DNA of 64,000 nt, taken from contig QORU01000005.1 in assembly GCA_003574785.1 (NCBI GenBank), forward strand, positions 1-64,000. Direction: 5' to 3'. Made by a program: the position numbers and the translations under genes. The stretch is from Taklimakanibacter deserti. GTDB taxonomy: Bacteria > Pseudomonadota > Alphaproteobacteria > Rhizobiales > Aestuariivirgaceae. Shown piece after piece: positions 56,347 through 63,479 of the stretch. How positions within the stretch are numbered: the first letter of the stretch is position 1; each line of letters begins with the position of its first letter. The notes under the pieces are model-generated. The model saw only the letters and a list, made by a program, of their open reading frames with translations, ran no database searches and was not told the origin of the DNA.

Positions 56347-57131
56347 CAATGCACCCGGTCATGCGCGAGCTCAGCGGTATGACCCTTGGTCCCCATGATC
56401 CAGCCGATGACCTCGTTGCGGTTGGTCTTCTCGAGCGGCGAATCGGCGAAATTGGCGCCGTGGAAAAGCGCCATCACCCGGTCGCAGGCATAGAAGATGT
56501 CGTCCATGCGGTGCGAGATCATGATGACCGCGACGCCATGCTCCTTAAGCGACTTGATGAGGTCGAGCACCTTGCCGACTTCCTTGATGGCGAGCGCCGC
56601 CGTCGGCTCGTCCATGATGACGACCTTGGCGTCGAAAGCTGTGGCGCGCGCGATGGCGACCGCCTGGCGCTGGCCGCCGGAAAGCTCCTCGACTGGCTGG
56701 TCGACGCTCTTCACATGGATCTTGAGCTTGTCGAGATGGGCCTGCGCCATCTCGCGCTCCCTGGCCTTGTCGATGACGGTGAGGCCGGCGACACGCGCGC
56801 CGGGCTCGCGGCCGAGATAGATATTCTCGTAGATCGGCAGATTCCCGGCCAGCGCGAAGTCCTGATAGACCATCTCGATGCCGATATTGCGCGCCGTGCG
56901 CGGGCTCGAGAAATGGACGGGGCGGCCTTCGAAGATGAGCTGGCCCTCGCTCGGCTGATAGAGGCCGGAAAGGATCTTCATGAGGGTGGATTTGCCGGCG
57001 CCATTGTCGCCGACGACGCCGAGCGCTTCACCGGAGTTCACATGGAAGTTCACATTGCGCAGCGCCGTGATGGCACCGAAATATTTCGTGACGCCCTTGG
57101 CTTCGAGCAGCGGGGTTTCGGTGGTGGTCAC
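56346..57131 (-). CDS. sugar/cyclitol ABC transporter ATP-binding protein (single NBD, FrcA-like)
   Basis: 261 aa from a GTG at 57131 with GGGAGG 8 nt upstream; a longer frame to 57170 is possible but less well supported. Walker A GDNGAGKST, signature LSGGQRQAVAIARA, Walker B VVIMDEPTAALA. Only one nucleotide-binding domain, half the length of RbsA/IatA-type proteins, as in FrcA. First gene of the importer operon, divergent from the RpiR gene. Confidence 0.92.
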   Translation of the reverse strand: MTTTETPLLEAKGVTKYFGAITALRNVNFHVNSGEALGVVGDNGAGKSTLMKILSGLYQPSEGQLIFEGRPVHFSSPRTARNIGIEMVYQDFALAGNLPIYENIYLGREPGARVAGLTVIDKAREREMAQAHLDKLKIHVKSVDQPVEELSGGQRQAVAIARATAFDAKVVIMDEPTAALAIKEVGKVLDLIKSLKEHGVAVIMISHRMDDIFYACDRVMALFHGANFADSPLEKTNRNEVIGWIMGTKGHTAELAHDRVH

Positions 57132-57173
57132 CCGTCCATCCTCCCTTTCAGGACCTGGAAGCCGGTCCAAAAT

Positions 57174-57181
57174 AGAATATT
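57174..57181. promoter_or_regulatory. AGAATATT half-site in the importer promoter
   Basis: Matches the first eight bases of the AGAAYATTTRTTCC motif and overlaps the palindrome GAATATTC (57175-57182), 29 bp upstream of the full site. Confidence 0.4.
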
Positions 57182-57202
57182 CTGGTGATTATTTTTGTTA
57201 TT

Positions 57203-57216
57203 AGAACATTTATTCC
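57203..57216. promoter_or_regulatory. candidate inositol-regulon operator, site 1
   Basis: AGAACATTTATTCC, a GAA-N6-TTC dyad, in the divergent promoter between the importer operon and the RpiR gene. It differs at two positions from the reverse complement of site 2 (59628-59641) in front of iolG/iolC. Confidence 0.6.
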
Positions 57217-57223
57217 ATTTTTG

Positions 57224-57238
57224 CTTGACGCCGTCAAG
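57224..57238. promoter_or_regulatory. palindrome CTTGACG-C-CGTCAAG
   Basis: A perfect 7-1-7 inverted repeat 20 bp before the RpiR start. The same half-sites TTGACG and CGTCAA recur 21-23 bp apart upstream of iolC (59645-59681). It may be an autoregulatory operator, although the CTTGAC part could also be a -35 box. Confidence 0.5.
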
Positions 57239-57258
57239 CCCTTCTGTTGTCATGGGCC

Positions 57259-58089
57259 ATGGCGACGACCGAGACCGCTCCCAAGGATTTCGCGACGCTC
57301 AAGGCGCTGATCATCGAGCGCGGCAAGACCTTGCCCAAGCGCCTGAGCCAGATCGCGGCCTTCGCCCTCGAGCACCCCGACGATATCGCCTTCGGCACGG
57401 TGGCGTCGATTGCCGAGCAGGCCGAGGTCCAACCCTCCTCGCTCATCCGCTTTTCCCAGGCCATGGGCTATCAGGGCTTTTCCGAGCTGCAGGAGATTTT
57501 TCGTGCACGCCTGCGCGACCGGGTGCCGAATTACGAGGAGCGCATCGCGCAATTGCGCGAGCATGCGAAATCGGCCTCGAAGGCGCATATCCTCTTCGAA
57601 GGCTTTTCGGAGGCGGCGCAGAAGTCGATCGCCGATCTTTCCGGCAAGATCGAGGCCAAGACGCTCGACAAGGCGGTGGCGCGGCTCGCCGGCGCCCAGA
57701 CGATCTACATCATCGGCCTCAGGCGCTCCTTCCCGATCTCGTCTTATATGGCCTATGCCTTCGGCAAGCTCGGGCTACGCCATGTGCTGGTCGACGGGCT
57801 GGGCGGCCTCGCTTCCAACGACATCGCTTTCGCGACCCCCAAGGACGCCGTGCTCGCAGTGAGCTTCACCCCCTATGCCAGCGAGACCGTTACCTTGGTC
57901 AGCCAAGCTGTTCGCGCCCATGTGCCGGTGATTGCCATCACCGACAGCGCCTTCTCGCCCTTGGCGCGCGATGCCGAGATCTGGTTCGAGGTGGCAGAAG
58001 CGAATTTCGAAGGCTTCCGCTCGCTCGCCGCCACGCTGGCCCTCGCCATGACGCTGACCGTCGCCGTGGCGGAGAAAAGGGGAAGTTAG
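57259..58089 (+). CDS. iolR: RpiR-family transcriptional regulator (probable inositol regulator)
   Basis: 276 aa from an ATG at 57259 (an in-frame TTG at 57247 would add four residues). The N-terminal RpiR helix-turn-helix covers about 10-85 (LPKRLSQIAAFALEHPDDIAFGTVASIAEQAEVQPSSLIRFSQAMGYQGFSELQ); a SIS sugar-phosphate-binding domain follows (about 125-265: AQTIYIIGLRRSFPISSYMAYAFGKLG). In rhizobia an RpiR-type IolR represses iol genes and responds to a phosphorylated inositol intermediate. Its place between the importer and iolG/iolCDE, and shared operator-like motifs, support that role here. Confidence 0.85.
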   Translation: MATTETAPKDFATLKALIIERGKTLPKRLSQIAAFALEHPDDIAFGTVASIAEQAEVQPSSLIRFSQAMGYQGFSELQEIFRARLRDRVPNYEERIAQLREHAKSASKAHILFEGFSEAAQKSIADLSGKIEAKTLDKAVARLAGAQTIYIIGLRRSFPISSYMAYAFGKLGLRHVLVDGLGGLASNDIAFATPKDAVLAVSFTPYASETVTLVSQAVRAHVPVIAITDSAFSPLARDAEIWFEVAEANFEGFRSLAATLALAMTLTVAVAEKRGS

Positions 58090-58102
58090 ACACCTGCCCG
58101 AA

Positions 58103-58155
58103 CTTCCCCTTCTCCCGCTCGCGGGAGAAGGTGCCCGAAGGGCGGATGAGGGTGT
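58103..58155. repeat. REP element, left arm of second inverted pair
   Basis: CTTCTCCCGCTCGCGGGAG hairpin followed by GTGCCCGAAGGGCGGATGAG. The same family as 50322-50486, here 14 bp after the iolR stop and likely acting as its 3' end structure. Confidence 0.82.
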
Positions 58156-58158
58156 TGG

Positions 58159-58320
58159 TCAATCTTGCGGCAGTCTATCGGCAAACGCCAAGAGGATCAT
58201 GTTCGTCACATCATCGAAACGATGATGTCCTGACTCTAGTCGGACTTCCGTCGGCACCTGGTTGCGCCGCAGCCAACGAGCCTGGTCGAGATGTTTCGGC
58301 TTAATGTTCCGCGTGATCAT
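58159..58320 (-). pseudogene. possible N-terminal relic of a DUF559 endonuclease-like gene
   Basis: 53 codons on the minus strand starting MITRNIKPKHLDQARWLRRN. The ARxLRRNQxPTExRLE pattern matches the N-terminal helix of DUF559 (Vsr-like) proteins, which usually continue with LW and a PD-(D/E)xK core. Here the core is missing and unrelated sequence follows to the stop. It is exactly enclosed by the two REP arms, so the unit may have moved or decayed together. Confidence 0.35.
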
Positions 58321-58330
58321 CGCATCAAAG

Positions 58331-58386
58331 AGACACCCTCATCCGGCCTTCGGCCACCTTCTCCCGCAAGCGGGAGAAGGGGAAAA
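58331..58386. repeat. REP element, right arm of second inverted pair
   Basis: Reverse-complement copy of 58103-58155 (CCCTCATCCGGCCTTCGG, then CTTCTCCCGCAAGCGGGAG), nearly perfect. Confidence 0.82.
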
Positions 58387-58584
58387 CAGGTAAGATTTCA
58401 TCGCTCTTGTAATCGCGGGCCAAGCCGTGCGATTTGGGAAATCTCAGGCTATGAAGATGTGCCCGCAGTTGCGGTCATTCCGGCAAACGGCAATCGTCGC
58501 TATTTGACAATTCCCTGCTCCAAATTCCTATTCGGACCCTAACCTCTTGATATGCCTGAGGTCGGATTCTTTTTTGTAAAAATT

Positions 58585-58612
58585 CCCTGATAATCCCTGA
58601 TAATCCCTGATT
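58585..58612. repeat. tandem repeat of CCCTGATAAT
   Basis: Two exact 10-bp units and a third (CCCTGATTCC) immediately after the iolG stop on the plus-strand map; a related TTCCCTGTAT pair occurs at 3381-3401. Confidence 0.7.
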
Positions 58613-58619
58613 CCGGTCG

Positions 58620-59612
58620 TCACTTCACCTTCACCGGCTTGCCGGTCTTCCAGCTTTCGGTCGCCGCTTCCGCGAGCTTCTGGGCCTCGAGCCCGTCATG
58701 ACCGGAGGCGCTCGGCGCCTTGCCCTTGCCCATCGCATCGAGGAAGGCCAGCACTTCGAGGCGATAGGCTTGCGTATAGCGCTCGATGAAGGAGAAGGGG
58801 ATGAGGTCTTGCGTAAAACCTTGCGCATCGGCGCATTCGACCGTCGTCAGATGGACATTGCCGGCCCTGAGCATCGCCTTGCTGCCATGCACTTCGATGC
58901 GCTGGTCATGGCCATAAGTGGCGCGCCTGGAATTGGTGATGATCACCATGGCGCCGCGCTTCGTCTGCATGTGGACGGCCGCCGTGTCGACGTCGCCCGC
59001 CTTGCCGATATCGGGATCGACCAGGTTGCCGCCCAGCGCATGGACGGTCTCGATCGCTTCGCCGCCCAGGAGGAAACGCGACATGTCGAAGTCGTGGATC
59101 ATCATGTCGCGATAGAGCCCGCCCGAGCGCTCGATATAGGCGACGGGCGGCGGTGAGGGATCGCGGCAGGTGATGGTGACGATCTCGACATCGCCCGCCT
59201 CGCCTTTGCGCAGGCGCTTCTCGAGATTGGCGAAATTGGGATCGTAGCGGCGATGGAAGCCGATCATCAGCGGCACTTTCGCCTTCTCGACCGCGGCCAG
59301 ACACTTCTCGATCCGCTCGACCGACAGCGACACCGGCTTCTCGCACAGGATCATCTTGCCGGCCCTCGCCGCCTGTTCGATGAGATCGGCATGGGTGTCG
59401 GTCGGGGTCGCGATCAGGATCGCATCCGTGTCCTTGGCCTTGATGACCTCCTCGACCGAGGCGACCTTGGCGCCGACCGATTTGGCGAGCGTATCCGCGG
59501 CCCTGCCGTCGGCATCGGCGACATAGGCGACCTTGGCCCGGCCGGAACCGGCCAAGGTGGCGCCATGAACCTTGCCGATACGTCCGGCACCCAGAATTCC
59601 GAAGCTGATCAT
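58620..59612 (-). CDS. iolG: inositol 2-dehydrogenase
   Basis: 330 aa from MISFGILGAGRIGKVHGATLAG, with Rossmann GAGRIG at 7-12, CEKPVSLSVERIEK (catalytic-region lysine, about 90-95), GFHRRYDPNF and GGLYRDMMIHDFDMSRFLLG, which contains the Asp/His pair typical of IolG/IdhA. Oxidises myo-inositol to 2-keto-myo-inositol with NAD. The start has GGGAGG 5 nt upstream and lies divergent from iolC, sharing a 110-bp promoter region with the operator-like motif. Confidence 0.93.
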   Translation of the reverse strand: MISFGILGAGRIGKVHGATLAGSGRAKVAYVADADGRAADTLAKSVGAKVASVEEVIKAKDTDAILIATPTDTHADLIEQAARAGKMILCEKPVSLSVERIEKCLAAVEKAKVPLMIGFHRRYDPNFANLEKRLRKGEAGDVEIVTITCRDPSPPPVAYIERSGGLYRDMMIHDFDMSRFLLGGEAIETVHALGGNLVDPDIGKAGDVDTAAVHMQTKRGAMVIITNSRRATYGHDQRIEVHGSKAMLRAGNVHLTTVECADAQGFTQDLIPFSFIERYTQAYRLEVLAFLDAMGKGKAPSASGHDGLEAQKLAEAATESWKTGKPVKVK

Positions 59613-59627
59613 GCGGCCTCCCAAAAC

Positions 59628-59641
59628 GGAACAAATATTCT
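59628..59641. promoter_or_regulatory. candidate inositol-regulon operator, site 2
   Basis: GGAACAAATATTCT; its reverse complement AGAATATTTGTTCC differs from site 1 (57203-57216) at two positions. It lies 15 bp upstream of iolG, where a repressor would block transcription. Confidence 0.6.
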
Positions 59642-59644
59642 GAA

Positions 59645-59681
59645 TTGACGATTGAATAGAATTATTGTTTCATATCGTCAA
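59645..59681 (+). promoter_or_regulatory. iolC promoter region with TTGACG/CGTCAA half-sites and a third operator-like site
   Basis: TTGACGAT at 59645-59652 and its inverse ATCGTCAA at 59674-59681 flank AGAATTATTGTTTC (59658-59671), which matches 11 of 14 bases of the inositol motif. TTGACG is also positioned as a -35 box with TTTCAT/TTCATA 17-18 bp further, so an operator would overlap the iolC promoter. Confidence 0.5.
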
Positions 59682-59722
59682 GCGTACATAGGTACATAAG
59701 AGCGAACTCAATTGGGAGGCCC

Positions 59723-61618
59723 ATGGCGGAACTTGACGTCATCACGATCGGCCGGTCTTCCGTCGATCTCTATGGGCGAGAGATCGGCTCGAGACTCGAG
59801 GACATCGCGTCTTTCGCCAAGTCGGTGGGCGGCTGTCCCTCCAATATCGCCATCGGCACGGCGCGTCTCGGACTCAAATCGGGCCTCATCACCCGTGTCG
59901 GCGATGAGCAGATGGGCCGTTACATCAAGGAGCAGATGGCCCGCGAGGGCGTCTCGCTTAAGGGCATCGTCACCGACAAGGAGCGGCTGACCTCGCTCGT
60001 TTTGCTCTCGGTCGAGAACGACAAGACCTTCCCGCTCATCTTCTATCGCGAGAACTGCGCCGACAGCGCGCTCAGCGAGGACGACATCGATCCCGACTTC
60101 ATCCGCTCGAGCCGTGCCGTCCTCGTCACCGGCACGCATTTTGCGCGGGCCAATAATCATGCCGCCCAGAGGAAGGCGATGGCGATCGCCAAGGCGAAGG
60201 GCGCCCGCATCATTCTCGATATCGACTACCGGCCCAATCTCTGGGGCCTCGCCGGCCATGCCGCGGGCGAGGAGCGCTACATCAAGTCGGACAAGGTGTC
60301 GGAAAGCTTGCAGGCGATCCTCGCCGATTGCGATCTCATCGTCGGCACCGAGGAGGAAGTGCATATTGCCGGCGGCGCGGAAGACACGCTCGGCGCCTTG
60401 CGCAAGATCCGCTCCATCTCCAAGGCGGCCATCGTCCTGAAGCGCGGACCCATGGGCTGCGTCGTATTCCCGGATGCCATCCCTTCGCGCATCGAGGACG
60501 GCATTGTCGGCCAGGGCTTTCCGATCGAGGTCTATAATGTGCTGGGTGCCGGCGACAGCTTCATGTCGGGCTTCCTGCGCGGCTGGCTCAAGGGGGAGGA
60601 CTATGCGACCGCGGCGACCTGGGCCAATGCCTGCGGCGCCTTCGCCGTGTCACGCCTACTTTGCTCGCCCGAGATCCCGACCTGGGAGGAATTGCAGTTC
60701 TTCCTGAAGCACGGAAGCCGGCACAGGGCGTTGCGCCGCGACGAGGCGATCAACCATGTCCATTGGGCGACGACGCGGCGCCCGCAACCGGAAAGCCTGC
60801 TGGCCCTTGCGATCGATCACAGGAAGCAGCTCGAGGACATGGCCGACAAGCTCGGCGTGCCGCGCCGGCGCATCGCCGATTTCAAGCGCCTGGCCGTCAA
60901 GGCGACGGCCGATGTCGCACAGGGCAAGCCGGGCTTCGGCATGCTGCTCGACGACACCTATGGCCGCGAGGCGATGTTCGATGCGGCAAAGCACAATTTC
61001 TGGATCGCCCGGCCGCTGGAAGAGCCGGGCTCGAGGCCTCTGCGCTTCGAATTCACCCAGGATGTCGGATCGCGTCTCGTCGAATGGCCGGTGGGCCACA
61101 CGATCAAGTGCCTCGCTTTCTATCATCCCGATGACGACAAGGCGTTGAAGGACGAGCAGGCGCGGAAGCTGCGCACGCTCTTCGAGGCGACGCGCGGCAT
61201 CGGCCGCGAATTGCTGGTCGAGATCATCGCCGGCAAGCATGGGCCCGTGCAGGACGACACTATTGCCCGGGCACTGGCCGAGCTGTATGCGCTGGGCATC
61301 AAGCCCGACTGGTGGAAGCTCGAGCCGCAGGCCTCGGCCGCGGCCTGGCAAAACATCGGCGCGGTGATCGACCGCAACGATCCCTATTGCCGCGGCATCG
61401 TACTCCTGGGGCTCGAGGCGCCGGAGGCCGAGCTCGCCACGGCCTTCGCCGTCGCGGAAGGCCAGGCGCATGTGAAGGGATTTGCCATTGGCCGCACGAT
61501 CTTCAATGATGTGGCGAAAGACTGGCTCTCAGGTCAAATGAAGGACGACGACGCCGTTGCCGCCATGGCTCGGCGTTTCGGCAAGCTCGTCCAATTATGG
61601 AAGAGGACGCATTCATGA
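59723..61618 (+). CDS. iolC: bifunctional 5-dehydro-2-deoxygluconokinase / DUF2090 aldolase-like protein
   Basis: 631 aa, about twice a simple IolC. The PfkB kinase part (1-325) has GRSSVDLYG, GGCPSNIAIGTARLGLKSGL, IDYRPNLWG and the catalytic VLGAGDSFMSGFLRGW. The DUF2090 part (about 335-625: LLALAIDHRKQLEDMADKLG, GFGMLLDDTYGREAMFDAA, LVEIIAGKHGP, AFAVAEGQAHVKGFAIGRTIF) has the TIM-barrel aldolase look expected of a 5-dehydro-2-deoxyphosphogluconate aldolase. The fused protein could phosphorylate DKG and split the product. GGGAGG-type ribosome site; the stop overlaps iolD (ATGA). Confidence 0.95.
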   Translation: MAELDVITIGRSSVDLYGREIGSRLEDIASFAKSVGGCPSNIAIGTARLGLKSGLITRVGDEQMGRYIKEQMAREGVSLKGIVTDKERLTSLVLLSVENDKTFPLIFYRENCADSALSEDDIDPDFIRSSRAVLVTGTHFARANNHAAQRKAMAIAKAKGARIILDIDYRPNLWGLAGHAAGEERYIKSDKVSESLQAILADCDLIVGTEEEVHIAGGAEDTLGALRKIRSISKAAIVLKRGPMGCVVFPDAIPSRIEDGIVGQGFPIEVYNVLGAGDSFMSGFLRGWLKGEDYATAATWANACGAFAVSRLLCSPEIPTWEELQFFLKHGSRHRALRRDEAINHVHWATTRRPQPESLLALAIDHRKQLEDMADKLGVPRRRIADFKRLAVKATADVAQGKPGFGMLLDDTYGREAMFDAAKHNFWIARPLEEPGSRPLRFEFTQDVGSRLVEWPVGHTIKCLAFYHPDDDKALKDEQARKLRTLFEATRGIGRELLVEIIAGKHGPVQDDTIARALAELYALGIKPDWWKLEPQASAAAWQNIGAVIDRNDPYCRGIVLLGLEAPEAELATAFAVAEGQAHVKGFAIGRTIFNDVAKDWLSGQMKDDDAVAAMARRFGKLVQLWKRTHS

Positions 61619-63462
61619 CCAAGACGATCCGCCTCACCACGACCCAGGCCTTGGCGCGGTTCCTCACCCGCCAGATGACCGTGATCGACGGCCGCAAGCA
61701 GCCGGTCTTCGCCGGTGTCTGGGCCATTTTCGGCCATGGCAATGTCGCCGGCATGGGCGAGGCGCTCTATGGCGTGAAGGACGAATTGCCGACCTATCGC
61801 GCCCATAATGAGCAGGCCATGGCCCATACCGCCATTGCCTACGCCAAGGCGACGCGCCGGCGGCGCATGATGGCCTGCACCACCTCGATCGGCCCGGGCG
61901 CGCTCAATATGGTGACGGCGGCCGCCGTCGCCCATGTCGATCGTCTGCCGGTGCTGTTCCTGCCGGGCGACGTCTTCGCCAACCGCAAGCCCGATCCGGT
62001 CTTGCAGCAGATCGAGAATTTCGGCGACGGCACGGCTTCCGCCAATGACTGCTTCCGCCCCGTGTCGCGCTATTTCGACCGTATCGCGCGGCCCGAGCAG
62101 CTCATCCCGGCCTTGAGCCGCGCCATGGAGGTTCTCACCGATCCGGCCGATTGCGGCCCCGTCACCCTGGCGCTCTGCCAGGACGTGCAGGCCGAGGCCT
62201 ATGACTATCCGGCGAGCTTCTTCGCCGAGAAGATCTGGGCTCAGCGCCGCATCCGCCCCGATGAAAGTGAGCTTGCACGCGCCGTGAGCACCCTGCGCGC
62301 GGCGAAGAAGCCGATGATCATCGCCGGCGGCGGCATCCTTTATTCGGAAGCCTCATCGACGCTCGCCGGTTTCGCCGAGCGCCACGGCATCCCGGTGGCC
62401 GAGACCCAGGCCGGCAAATCCTCGCTTCCCTTCCTGCACAAGCTCAATATGGGCGCCGTCGGCGTCACCGGTACATCGGCCGCCAATCATCTGGCGGAAG
62501 AGGCCGATGTCATCCTGGCGGTCGGCACGCGCCTGCAGGACTTCACCACCGGCTCCTGGGCGCTGTTCAAGAACCCGGGGAAGACGATCATCGGCCTCAA
62601 CACCCAGGTCTTCGATGCGACCAAGCATCAGGCTCTGCCGCTCATCGCCGATGCGCGTGTCGGCCTCGAGGAGCTCTCCGCCAATCTCGGCAGTTACAAG
62701 ACACCGTCGATCTGGACGAAATCGGCCGCGGACGGCTTCAAGGCCTGGATGAAGGAAGCCGATGCGGTGACGGCGGCAGCCAATACGCTTCCTTCCGACG
62801 CGCAAGTTATCGGCGCAGTGCAGCGGGCGCTCGGCCGCGACATATCGGTGCTGTGCGCCGCAGGCGGCCTACCCGGCGAATTGCACAAGCTCTGGCAGGC
62901 GAGCACGCCCTCTTCCTACCATCTCGAATATGGCTTCTCCTGCATGGGCTATGAGGTCGCGGGCGGCATCGGCATGAAGCTGGCGCAGCCCGATCGCGAG
63001 GTCGTGGTGATGGTGGGCGACGGCTCCTATCTCATGCTCAATTCCGAGCTCGCCACCTCGGTGATGATGGGCGTCAAGCTCACCATCGTGCTGCTCGACA
63101 ATCGCGGCTATGGCTGCATCACCAGGCTGCAGAAGGCGACCGGCGGGGCGCGCTTCAACAATCTCTTCACCGACACGGTGCATGAGAGCTTGCCCGAGAT
63201 CGATTTCGCCGCGCATGCCAGGAGCCTTGGCGCCATCGCCATCAAGGTGAGCTCGCTTGCCGATCTCGCGACCGAGCTCAAGAAGACGAAGTCCACACCT
63301 CGCACCAGCGTCATCGTCATCGACACAGACCCCTGGATCTCGACCGAGGCTGGCGGCCATTGGTGGGATGTCGCAGTGCCGGAAGTCTCGGCCCGCAAGG
63401 AAGTGGAAGCGGCGCGGAAGAAATATGAGACGGCGCTCAAGCAGCAGCGCGTAGGCGATTAA
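61615..63462 (+). CDS. iolD: 3D-(3,5/4)-trihydroxycyclohexane-1,2-dione acylhydrolase
   Basis: 615 aa, thiamine-diphosphate enzyme. The N-terminal PYR domain has the catalytic-region HNEQAMAHTAIAYAKA; the central domain (about 220-350) includes IAGGGILYSEA; the PP domain carries the GDGSYLMLNSELATSVMMG motif that binds Mg-ThDP (about 462-480). Hydrolytically opens the ring in inositol breakdown. ATGA overlap with iolC; a start six codons upstream is rejected. iolE follows 17 bp later. Confidence 0.97.
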   Translation: MTKTIRLTTTQALARFLTRQMTVIDGRKQPVFAGVWAIFGHGNVAGMGEALYGVKDELPTYRAHNEQAMAHTAIAYAKATRRRRMMACTTSIGPGALNMVTAAAVAHVDRLPVLFLPGDVFANRKPDPVLQQIENFGDGTASANDCFRPVSRYFDRIARPEQLIPALSRAMEVLTDPADCGPVTLALCQDVQAEAYDYPASFFAEKIWAQRRIRPDESELARAVSTLRAAKKPMIIAGGGILYSEASSTLAGFAERHGIPVAETQAGKSSLPFLHKLNMGAVGVTGTSAANHLAEEADVILAVGTRLQDFTTGSWALFKNPGKTIIGLNTQVFDATKHQALPLIADARVGLEELSANLGSYKTPSIWTKSAADGFKAWMKEADAVTAAANTLPSDAQVIGAVQRALGRDISVLCAAGGLPGELHKLWQASTPSSYHLEYGFSCMGYEVAGGIGMKLAQPDREVVVMVGDGSYLMLNSELATSVMMGVKLTIVLLDNRGYGCITRLQKATGGARFNNLFTDTVHESLPEIDFAAHARSLGAIAIKVSSLADLATELKKTKSTPRTSVIVIDTDPWISTEAGGHWWDVAVPEVSARKEVEAARKKYETALKQQRVGD

Positions 63463-63479
63463 CGAAGGAGATAGACACT

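Larger units (their letters stand above)
58090..58619. other. intergenic region with REP pair, nuclease-like relic and tandem repeats
   Basis: A 530-bp gap between convergent iolR and iolG. It holds an inverted REP pair (58103-58155, 58331-58386), a 53-codon relic between them, an AT-rich block around 58500-58585, and CCCTGATAAT tandem repeats next to the iolG stop. No intact gene is seen. Confidence 0.7.
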
